Shown here: one piece after another, positions 48,831-59,000 of the stretch
How positions within the stretch are numbered: position 1 is the first letter of the stretch
Layout: each line of letters opens with the position of its first letter
Origin: Nitrospira sp.
GTDB taxonomy: Bacteria; Nitrospirota; Nitrospiria; Nitrospirales; Nitrospiraceae
Reading direction: 5' to 3'
Assembly: GCA_013140455.1 (NCBI GenBank)
Contig: JABFSU010000039.1
Span: 1-64,000 of the forward strand
Length of the DNA: 64,000 nt
Translations under genes and position numbers: made by a program
The notes under the pieces: model-generated
The model's database searches: none
What the model saw: the letters and a program-made list of their open reading frames with translations, nothing else
Told to the model about the DNA's origin: nothing

Positions 48831-51800
48831 CGTGTTCCTCAACAAGTTCGCGGGCGAGTTCACGGTATCGCTGATGGGCGGACGGAGTCTCAGAGGCCGC
48901 TTGGTCCAGCACCTGCCTGATGGTGCGAGCCACATCCTGCAGCAGCAACGGTTTTAAGACATATTTGGTCAAGCCTTGGACTTGCTTGGCTTCTGCGGAC
49001 AGCGTGTGTTCCGATCCTGAACAGAGAATAATGGGAAGATCGGGACGTAATAGGCGACAGTCTTTCGCTAGCGCAATGCCGCTCATGTTCGGCATCGTAA
49101 CGTCGGTGATCAGAAGGTCAAACCGCTGAGGGGCCATGCGAAACGCCTGTAAGGCTTCCGATGCACTCATACGCACCACGGCATAATATCCCAGCGACTC
49201 TAGCATCTCCCCTCCAAAACGGGCAAGGGATTCCTCATCGTCGACAAAGAGAACGCACTCATGCCCTTGCGGAAGCGGCTCTTCGGCGTTGGGAGAGACG
49301 GACGTGGTGTTCTGGGTGGGGATAATCGGCAGGTAGACCTCGACGGTCGTACCGGTTCCCGAGGCGCTGTCCACAAAAATGGTTCCACCATGGGCGGTGA
49401 TGATGCCATGCACGACCGCGAGGCCCATGCCGCGCCCTGTACCAAGATCTTTCGTGGTAAAGAAGGGATCGAAGATGCGTTCCTGAATGTCAGGCGGCAT
49501 CCCTTCCCCCGTGTCCTGGACCATCAGCCGCGCATAGGCACCGGGCTCCAATCGCGCCTGGGGGCCGACTCGCAGTTGTGCAACCTGAATTTCCTCCAGC
49601 GCGACGGTGAGGGTTCCGCCCGTTTTCTGCATGGCGTGTAACGCGTTTTCCACAAGATTGAGCAGCATCTGATGCATCTGGGAGGAATCGGCGGACACCG
49701 GCGGCGTCGGCACATGGATGCGCTCGTTGAGGTGGACCCAGGAGGGGACCAGCGGCCGGAGCAGTTTCAGTGATTCCTTGATGAGAATGTGCAACGAGAG
49801 CGGGCGTTTGAGATGGCGCCCTTGCTGGCTGAACGTGAGGAGTTGATGGACTAGGTCGCGAGACTTCCGTCCGGCGGCAATGATCTGATCGAGGTGTCGC
49901 CGGACCTTGTGATCCTTGGAGATAGCTTTGAGGGCCAGTTCACTGAATCCCAGGACGGCAGTCAGGCTATTATTGAACTCATGCGCGATTCCACCGGCCA
50001 AGGTTCCGATCGCCTGCATCTTTTGGAGGTGTTGCGTTTGAGTGAGGAGGTGTTCTCGCTCTTGCTCCGCCTGCTTGCGGGCCGAGATCTCTTCGTGTGT
50101 GACGACCAATCCGTCCCAGGGTCCGTGAAGCGGCATGACGGTCATGGCAAACCACCGAGCCTCAGTGGGAGTTTGGCAAGGGTATTCGAGAGAAAACCGG
50201 TTACGGGTCCCTGTTCGGACGGCCTCGATTCCTTCCAGTGCGCTCTGCGCAGTGGTATCCCCTCCTTGTGCCGCGTTCTGGAGGCTGACAAGGTAGTTGT
50301 GCCCCGGCGAGATCGGTGCGGCCTCGCCGGCTATGGTCTGTCCGAATTGCCGCCACGCGGTGTTGACGGCCGTGATCTGGCCGGTTTGGTCGAGCACGGC
50401 GACTTCAGCCGTCAGTGAATCGAGCACGGCCTGATTCAAGGCGTCCTTTTCACCCAGCAGTTCGTCCAGGGCTTTGCGAGCGGATATGTCCACGATGGTG
50501 GCGAGAACATGAACTCCGGTCGACGTGCGAAGCGGGGCGAGTCCGATTTCAACAGAGATCTCCGTCCCATTTTTTCTTCGCGCGAGAAACTCACGACCGG
50601 CGCCCATCGGGCGAGAGACCGGTGAGGAGAAGAAGCTTCGGCGCTGATCGGTGTGGCTGGACTTGAATTCATCCGGCACCAGGATGTCGACCGAGTGGCC
50701 GATGAGTTCGCCGTGACCGTAGCCGAATATCTTTTCGAGAGTCGCATTTGCCAGCGTGATCGTTCCGTCCTCCGACGTCAGGAGAATACCGTTCGGGGCG
50801 GATTCCACCACAAGTTGGAACTGAAGATCTCGTTCCTTCGCGATCTCCTCAATCAGCCTGTAGTCGGTCAGGTCCTGCACCGTTCCCGACATGCGAATCG
50901 GCTGATGGGTCTCGTTGCGTGTGACCATTCCCCGGCATCGAACGAAGCGGATGTCTTTGCTCGGCCGGATGATGCGGCAGTCCACATCGTATGGAGCATC
51001 AAACTGAAGTGCGTTCTCGACGGCCGCGAGCACGCGGTCACGATCGTCCGGATGGAGGGCAGACTTGAAGGTCTCATACGTGGGCGTCAGGGAGCCCGGC
51101 TCATAGCCGAAGATCCGGCATTGTTCATCGGACCAGAGTTCTGTCTGATCGAGAATGTTCCACTCCCAGCTGCCGAGATGGGCAATCGCCTGAGCGGACT
51201 GTAGATGGGCTTTATGGTCTTCGAGGGTCGTGTCGACTGGAATGTGAGGGGACGTATGTGAGAGCCGTAGGAGAACGGAGGCTTTTCCTTTCCAGAGTAC
51301 GGGTGAGGCGGAGACCATGACGGGGACGACTTTGTGAAGCGTGTGCGAATCCAAGCAGACGAATCGCTCTTCGTAACAGGTGCGTGGATCCCCTGCGCTG
51401 CGCAAGTGCTGTAGGCGTTGCCGCGCGGCCTCTTGCCGGTCAGGAGGCAGTATCGCCGCCAGGGGATTCCCAATGAGTTGTTCCGGCGAAGTGGCTCCGA
51501 GGAGTCGAATTCCGGCAGCATTGATGTAGACAATGCGGTTATCTTCACCGATTACCAGAATGGCCTCGGTCATGAGCTCAGCCAACAGATGTGAGGGATC
51601 GTGCGTGTATTTGAGGGCTTCTTCAGCCTGCTGTCGTTGGGTGACATCGTTCATCACCCAGATAAACTGGATTACGGTTCCCGCCCGATTCTTGACGGGG
51701 GAGAGCGTGACTTCGTTCCAGAATGGAGTGCCGTTCTTCCGATAGTGGCGGACGGTGACGCGACAGGCCCGGCTGTCCTGAAGCGCCAGCCCGATTTTCT

Positions 51801-52086
51801 CAATCGCGGTTCGGTCGGTGTGGGCTCCGTTCAGAAAATGAGTCGATTGTCCCAAGACCTCGCTCTCTGCGTAGCCGGTCAGGAGCCGGAATGCCGGATT
51901 GGCCTCGATGATCGGATGGCGGGGGACGGAGGCATCGGTGACAAGCACGCCGGAGTTTGTGGCGGCAATCACCCTCGATTGAAGAAAGGTGTGACGTCGT
52001 TCGCGAACGAAGGCCCAGAGGGCGGCTCCAGAGAGAAGGGTGCTGCCAAACAAGAGGCTCCCAGTTACATCCATGCCGGGCTCCAA
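48808..52086 (-). CDS. Multi-PAS hybrid histidine kinase
   Basis: 1092 residues. One membrane helix near the N-terminus (about 8-26), then five PAS domains (roughly 35-155, 165-290, 295-410, 420-540 and 545-670), HisKA (AGGIAHEFNNSLTAVLGF), HATPase (LNLVENALHAMQKTGG; GRGMGLAVVHGII) and a C-terminal receiver (LLITDVTMPNMSG). The first PAS resembles a LOV domain (SEVLGQSTHFLNG), but the flavin-adduct Cys of the GxNCRFLQ motif is missing, so it should not form the classic photoadduct. The cognate regulator follows immediately. Signal unknown; redox or oxygen are usual for PAS arrays. Confidence 0.88.
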   Translation of the reverse strand: MEPGMDVTGSLLFGSTLLSGAALWAFVRERRHTFLQSRVIAATNSGVLVTDASVPRHPIIEANPAFRLLTGYAESEVLGQSTHFLNGAHTDRTAIEKIGLALQDSRACRVTVRHYRKNGTPFWNEVTLSPVKNRAGTVIQFIWVMNDVTQRQQAEEALKYTHDPSHLLAELMTEAILVIGEDNRIVYINAAGIRLLGATSPEQLIGNPLAAILPPDRQEAARQRLQHLRSAGDPRTCYEERFVCLDSHTLHKVVPVMVSASPVLWKGKASVLLRLSHTSPHIPVDTTLEDHKAHLQSAQAIAHLGSWEWNILDQTELWSDEQCRIFGYEPGSLTPTYETFKSALHPDDRDRVLAAVENALQFDAPYDVDCRIIRPSKDIRFVRCRGMVTRNETHQPIRMSGTVQDLTDYRLIEEIAKERDLQFQLVVESAPNGILLTSEDGTITLANATLEKIFGYGHGELIGHSVDILVPDEFKSSHTDQRRSFFSSPVSRPMGAGREFLARRKNGTEISVEIGLAPLRTSTGVHVLATIVDISARKALDELLGEKDALNQAVLDSLTAEVAVLDQTGQITAVNTAWRQFGQTIAGEAAPISPGHNYLVSLQNAAQGGDTTAQSALEGIEAVRTGTRNRFSLEYPCQTPTEARWFAMTVMPLHGPWDGLVVTHEEISARKQAEQEREHLLTQTQHLQKMQAIGTLAGGIAHEFNNSLTAVLGFSELALKAISKDHKVRRHLDQIIAAGRKSRDLVHQLLTFSQQGRHLKRPLSLHILIKESLKLLRPLVPSWVHLNERIHVPTPPVSADSSQMHQMLLNLVENALHAMQKTGGTLTVALEEIQVAQLRVGPQARLEPGAYARLMVQDTGEGMPPDIQERIFDPFFTTKDLGTGRGMGLAVVHGIITAHGGTIFVDSASGTGTTVEVYLPIIPTQNTTSVSPNAEEPLPQGHECVLFVDDEESLARFGGEMLESLGYYAVVRMSASEALQAFRMAPQRFDLLITDVTMPNMSGIALAKDCRLLRPDLPIILCSGSEHTLSAEAKQVQGLTKYVLKPLLLQDVARTIRQVLDQAASETPSAHQRYRELARELVEEHDAISPSR

Positions 52087-52363
52087 TGCGGGGCCGCTTT
52101 CGGCATGCGGGGCTTCTTGTGAACGCGCTTGCGGTCCGGTCGAAGCCCGACGCTCTGGCCTGAGGTTTTCGCAAGGAAGACGAGAGCCAATTGATACAGA
52201 GAAGGGCCAAACAGCATCACGGGAGAATAGCAGCGAGGGATAGGTGCGAAACAGGCCATAGATTACGGATAAGTATAAAGAAAGTCATGCGAATAGCCTA
52301 GAGGTAGACGCGTCGTCTCAAAATAAAAATAGGACCTATTGCAGTAGAGCCATCCGACTCCAG

Positions 52364-53020
52364 CTATTGTTTCCGTTTTGCGAAAAACGCAGCAGCTTGG
52401 GCTCGCCGCGTGACCCGTAGCTTCTGAAATACATTCGCTAAGTAGTTTTTGACCGTTTTATCGCTGAGGCTCAGGGCGGTGGCGATTTCCTTGTTGGTTT
52501 GACCTTCTGTCACGAGGGCCAGCACCCGCTCCTCTTGGGGAGACAACGGCTCGGTTCTCGGCGGGGCTGAGCCCTTGCCGATGCCTCGCAGCCATTTGAG
52601 CGCTCGTTCCGTGACGCTGGGGTCGAGAATGGAGTGACCGTCTGCCACGGCATGCACTGCGCGGAGCAGCGCGGCCGAATCGATCTCTTTCAGCACATAC
52701 CCGTGGGCGCCTGCCAGCACCGCCGCGAGGACCGAATCATCATCGGCGTATGAGGTCAGGAAAATGACGCGAATGTGCGGGTGGGCCGCGAGAATTTCCC
52801 GGCAGGCATCCACACCGGATCCGTCCGGGAGCCGCACGTCCATGAGAATGACGTTCGGCTTCAGCCGTGCCGCATCCCGAACCGCATCGGCGACGGTCGA
52901 AGATTCCCCGACGACCGTGACATGCTCGTGTTGGGTGAGGACGGTGCGGAGCCCGACCCGGACGACCTCATGATCATCGACGAGCAGCAGTCGAACCGTG
53001 TTGGCTTTCACTTTCGGCAT
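52364..53020 (-). CDS. NarL/FixJ-type response regulator with LuxR HTH
   Basis: 218 residues. Receiver (about 8-125: LLLVDDHEVVRVGL; VILMDVRLPDGSG) and LuxR-type helix-turn-helix (about 150-212: LSPQEERVLALVTEGQTNKEIATALSLSDKTVKNYLANV). A transcription factor that acts as a dimer on promoters. Its 5' end overlaps the giant kinase by 47 nt; the kinase has a NarX-type HisKA_3 core, which is the expected partner. Confidence 0.92.
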   Translation of the reverse strand: MPKVKANTVRLLLVDDHEVVRVGLRTVLTQHEHVTVVGESSTVADAVRDAARLKPNVILMDVRLPDGSGVDACREILAAHPHIRVIFLTSYADDDSVLAAVLAGAHGYVLKEIDSAALLRAVHAVADGHSILDPSVTERALKWLRGIGKGSAPPRTEPLSPQEERVLALVTEGQTNKEIATALSLSDKTVKNYLANVFQKLRVTRRAQAAAFFAKRKQ

Positions 53021-56000
53021 GGCCGGTCTCCTTCGGTAAATCGATGGTGATGCGGGTTCCCTGTTGTGGAACGGATCTGATCGCGAACCGTCCGCCGACT
53101 TTCCGGGCTCGGGCCTCCATGTTCGTCAGGCCGTGTCCCGCTCCGTGCATACTGGCGGGATTGAACCCCCTCCCGTTGTCGGCGATCGTCAGGCGGATGG
53201 AACGGGACAGCGATTTCAAGGAGACGGTCGTTTTCGTGGCCCCGGCGTGGCGGAGACTATTGCTGAGGGCCTCACGTACGACATTCAGTAAATGAAGGGC
53301 CTGTTCGGTGGAAAACGTGTTGGCCAGACTCTCATCAATCGTGAGGGTGCAGGGAATCGGATGGTCTGCGGTGAGTGTCAGGACCATGGTCCGCAGTGCC
53401 ATCGGGAAGGTGCTCCCCTGGAGGATCTGAGATTCCAGCCCGGCGATAAAGTTCCGCACCTCGCTCATGACGTGATTCAAGTGTCCGATCGCCCGGTCCA
53501 TCGATGCGGCGGCTTTTTTATAATGCCGTTGGGTCATGAAGGGCTTGCAGGCTTCAAGCCCGAGCCCGACCGCATAGAGGGATTGAAGAATGCCGTCGTG
53601 AAGATCCTGGCTGATACGTTCCCGCTCATCGAGTGCGGTACGAAGGTCGCGTTCTCGTTGCCGAAGCGCTTCTTCTATCCGCTTCCGTTCGGTAATGTCG
53701 GTGGAGGCGCCGAGCACCATGGTCGCCTGTCCTGATTCATCCAGGATGGGGCGTTTGACGGTTTGGAGCCAGCGCGTGCGTCCCGTCGAATCCGTAATCA
53801 TTTCTTCGGCAATAAACTGTTCGCGGAGAGAATTCAACACTTCGAGATCTTTCTTTCTGAAGAATTCGAGTTCCCGCGTATTGGAATTGAAATCTGCATC
53901 AGTTTTCCCGATGAGCCGCTCAACCGAGGTGCCGTAAGCCTCGGCGACGGCCTTGTTGACGAGAGTGAAATGTCCCTCGCGGTCTTTGGCGAAGATAAAA
54001 TTCGGATCGGTGTCGATGATTTGCCTGATGAACGCATGGGATCGCCGCAGATCTTCTTCAGACTGTTTGATCTGCGAGATGTCGTGGGCGACTCCGATGA
54101 TGCCGATCATGTGGCCTGCGGCATCGCGGTAAGGGGCTTTCGTTGTGAGGTAGGTGATGCGCCGGCCTCCCGCCATCGTACTTTCCTCGACGGTCTGCGC
54201 GGATCCGGTCGACAAGATTTGCCGATCGGCCTCTTTGCAACAGGCCGCGAGATCGGCGGGCCAAATGGCATCGTCGTCTTTCCCGATGATCTCTTGAGGA
54301 GGCAGCCCCACAACCCGGGCTCCGGCGGGGTTCATGTGGAGATATCGTCCTTCCAGATCTTTGACAAAGACGATATCCATTGTGGCTTCCATGATAGCTG
54401 AAAGCAGGGCATGGTTCTGCCGAAGCGCGTCTTCTGCCTGTTGTTTTTCGCTGATATGGCGACTGCGTTCTATCTCGACAGCGATTCGTTGGCCGATGAT
54501 CCGCAAGAGTTCGTGCTCTTCTTCGGCGAGCTCGTGCAGGTTGTTGTCGAGGAGGCAGGTGACGGCTACGACGGCTCCATGACTGTCTAAAGCCGGGAAA
54601 CCGCAGTACATGTAGGCTTCGTGGTCTTTGAGAAAAGTAGCCTGGGGAAAGCGCTCCATGACGCGGTCGAAAATCCGCATATCTTTGGCCTGCGCGACGG
54701 TGGCGCAAGGGGTAATGGCCAAGGGACAATGTTCCTTGCTCCTTAAAATCTGGCCGTCGATATAGACCGATTTGAAATGCAGTTCCTCGCCGACGATTTC
54801 CGATAAACAGACGACCTGTACGTTGAATAGTTCGCCGATGATGCGGACGACCTGATCGAAGACTACGGCCGGATCGCCCGACAGCGTCATGCTGAGCTCG
54901 GAGAGCTTCTTCAGTTGCCTGACGCGCGAGGCTTCCCGCTCGGCGAGCTGCTTACGTTCGGTGATGTCCTCGATGATGGCGATCATGTGATGATCGGTGT
55001 TCCCTCGAAGGGGGAGGCTCGTGGCATTGACCGTCACCCAGATGGGTTGTTTGTTTTTCCGAATATACCGCTTTTCCAGTCGATAGCTGGCCCGCTCGCC
55101 TTGATGGGCCTCAGCGGCTCCGGCCAGGTTGGAGGTACGATTGTCAGAATGGATGAAGAGTGCGGAGGTCTGTCCGAGAATCTCCTCCTCGCGGTATCCC
55201 ACCAAGTTGCAAAAGGCTTGGTTCACCTTCACATAGCAAAAATGTTCGTCGAGAAGCGTGATCCCTAGCGGCGCGCCTTCGACCAACAGCCGGAACCGTT
55301 CTTCGCTTTGGCGCAAGGCTTCTTCGGCCTGCTTTCGCTCCCCGATATCCCGTATGATGGCACAGTTGTATTCGCTCCCTTCGTACTGCAGATAGTTGAC
55401 GGTGACCTCCGTGTCCAGCACGCGACCGGTTCTCGACCAGTGCTTCGACTCAAACGTCAATGCGCCGGTCTGCTTCAATTCCTCCCAATGGGCCGCCCAA
55501 GCCTCTAGAGGAAAGTTGGGGTCGATGTCGTGTACGGTCATGTTCGTGAGTTCGTCGCTGGTATATTCAAGCATGCGGCAGGCCGCCTCATTCACGTGCA
55601 GAATTTTGGCATCTGGACCAATCCAGAAAAATGCCTCGACGGCATGATCAACAGAGAACTGTGTGAGTTTCAGTGCTTCTTGGATGCGGCGGAGGTCGGT
55701 CAGATCTTCGTTCAGGATGACGGCGCCGATCGTTGTCCCTGACTCATCCTTCACCGGGACAGTCGTATTGCGAATCGTTTTTCTTCTGCCATCGATATCC
55801 TCCAGATCCAAGGTCTCGTTGAGCGAGGCTTCTCCGGTGGTCAGTGCGTGGCTCAAGGCCCAGCGATGGGGTTCGTTGGCCGGTTCAAGAGTCTCCCACC
55901 AGCCGGACGGGTTCTCCTGGGATTGCAAACCGACTTGCTTGATGTTCGACCAGATCTGTTTGGCGGCTGGATTGGCGAGGAGAGTCTTGCCGGTTCGATC

Positions 56001-59000
56001 GGTAAACCAGACGCCGATCGGCAACGAATCGAGCACGGTACGGAGCTGGCGTTCACTCGTTGTCAGGGCCTCCTCAGCCTGTTTGCGCTGCGTGATATCG
56101 AGCATCGTTCCGACGATCTGTAGGGAGCCTTGTCCATCGTCGTTCAAACGGGCGCGGTTCTCGATCCAGCAGTAGCGACCATCTCGACGGCGGAGACGGT
56201 ACACAAAAGTCTGGGCTCCGTTGCTGAGCAGTTGAGGCATCCCTGTCGTCATCATGTCTCGGTCATCGTCCGGGTGAATCGCCTGATCTAGGCGATCCGG
56301 ATTGGTCAGGATATCGATGCTGGTGTGTCCGAGCAGCTCGTAGACGTTCGGTGTGATGAAGGTAAAGGGCCAGCCGTTTCCCACCTGCCGGGTATAGACC
56401 ACGGCCGGATTACTTTCCAGGATGTAGGTCAACCTCGTTTTCGACCGGCGAAGTTCCTCTTGGGCTCTTTTCCGCTCGGTAATGTCGCGCACAAATGCAC
56501 AGTGGAATTCCTGTCCTTCGTAGGAAAGATAGTTGACCTGTATTTCGACGGGGAGCAGACGGCCATCGCGGGTTTGATGGGACGTTTCGAACACCATGGT
56601 GCCCCGCTGTTGCGTCTCTGCCCAAAAGCCGGGCCACATGTCGGCCTGGAAATTAGGATTGAGATCATGGATGGTCATCGTGCAGAGGTCTTTTTTCGAG
56701 AATCCCAGCATCTCGCTGGCAGCCTCGTTCACATCCACAATCCTGGCTTGCGGATCAATCCAATAAATCGCCTCCACCGCGTGATCGATCGTGAATTGTG
56801 TGAGCCGCAATTTGCGCTCTGCCTGTCTGCGTTCGGTGATGTCGGAGAAGAAGCCTTGAATGGCCGGCTTGCCGTTCCAGGTGATCCGCACGGCTTCGAC
56901 TTGCACGTGGATGGGGGTGCCGTCCATTTTGAGGTACACCCGCTCCGCCCGATGCACGGTGGCTTCGCCGGCTAAGACGCGGCGGAGGTTCTTGGTGACG
57001 TCCTCATGGTAGTTGGGATGAATGAACTCGAAGGGGGAGCGCGCAAGAATATCGTTCGGCCCCGTGGCGCCGAGCAGGGTCATGGCCATGGAGTTGACGT
57101 AGACGGTTCGCCCTTCACTGAACACAAAGACGCCGGAGGGGGAGAGTTCGACCAAGGTCCGGTAACGTTCTTCGCTTTCCCGCAGCGCCTCTTCTGCCCG
57201 CTTGCGCTCGGAGATGTCACGGATGAAGGCAGTGAACATCCGCTGTCCGTCGACTTGCGATGCGGCGATGGCGAATTCGACGGGAAACTCTTGCCCGCTT
57301 TGATGGAGGGCAAAGAATTCAAAGCGGCGTGTTATGGCTGTTCCGTCGTCGCTCTGCAGCATGCGGTTCATGCCGTGAGTATGGGCTTGGCGGTATCGAG
57401 CCGGGATTATCGTTTCGTCCAAAGGACGTCCCAGTACTTCGGTCGGAGCATAACCGAACAGGACCTCCGCTTGGGGGTTCCAGCCGATAATCTGGCCGCT
57501 CTCGTTGATGGACACGACGGCGTCCAATGCCGTTTCAAGAATCGAACGGGTCCGCGCTTCGCTTTCTCTGAGAGCCAGCTCGACCCATTTGCGTTTGGTG
57601 ATGTCGGTATGTGATCCGAGCAGGCGTACTCGGCGACCATCGGTCTCCGTCACAAACGCGGCGCGCGCTTCGATCCAGCGGTAGCTCCCATCCTTATGCC
57701 GCAGCCGGAATTCTTGTTGGTAGTCACCCTCGGGACTGGCGAGATAAGCCTGCACGTAGGCAATGACCCGGTCATGGTCTTCAGGATGCAGGAGCGATTC
57801 CCACGATTCGAACGTATCTGTCAGTTCCGTTTCTTCGTATCCGAGTTGATATTTCCATTCTCTGGAAAACGAAGCCTCGTTCGTATCCGTATTCCAGTCC
57901 CACAGGCCGGTATGGGATGCGCGGAGCGCCTGCTGGAGCTTTTCCTGCGAGGTTCGCAGTGCCCCCTCCGCCTGCTTGCGCTCAGTCACGTCGCGAGTAA
58001 CCGCCAGGTGCTCTACACGGTGCTCGATGGGATTACTTAATGGCACGGCATGCGTTTCCAGCCAACGCCGCCTGCCCTTCAGCCCGACGACCTGAAACTC
58101 AAGGGTTTGCGGATTCCCCCGGATTACGGCGTCGTGCATGCGGCGGAATTGTTCTAGGGATTCCGGTGCGATGAGCCCGTACACAGACCGGCCGGCCACT
58201 TGCTCAAGGGCATCGCTTTCGATGAAACCGAGCCCGGCCTTGTTCATATGCAGAAGTGTTCCGTCCGCTGCCACGCGCTTGACGCATTCGGGCTCCGCAT
58301 CGAGGATTGAGCGGAGGAGCGTGTCCTGTTCCTCCAGCTGTAATAGGGTCTGCCTGTGCTCGGAAATATCGGTTTCCGATCCGGCCATGCGGACCGGGGT
58401 GCCATCCTTCGCCCAGAGGGCGACGCCACGATCCAAGATCCACATATAGGATCCGTCTTTGCGCTGAACCCGGTACTCTTCGCAAAAGGCGGAGATCTGT
58501 TTGGCCAGATAGTGGTCGATGCTCTGGAGCACGCGGTCCAGATCGTCGGGATGGATGCGGCTGCGCCACTCGTCGATGTGGTTTCTGACTTCATGGTCAG
58601 CGAAGCCGCGCATGGCTTTCCATCGTGCGGAAAAGAAGATCTCCCCGGTGTGGATATTCCAATCCCAGATGCCGTCGTTGCTCCCGTGTATCGCCAGGTG
58701 CCATCGTTCTTCGCTGGCCCTGAGAGCTTCTTCTGCTTGCTTGCGCTCGGTGATGTCGAGAGCGGTGCCTGCCATTCTGATCGGATGTGCGGTGGCATCA
58801 CGCTGGACGTCTGCGCGCATGTGAATGACGCGAATATCCCCGTTCGGCCGGACGATGCGGCATTCCAGATCCAGCGGGCATTTCCCGAGCAAGGCGTCAT
58901 TGACGGCCGCCAGCACGCGATCGTGATCGTCAGGAAGAAGCGCGGCTAGAAACGTGTCATACGTGACGGCGATGGCCTCCGGCTCATGTCCGAAGATGCG

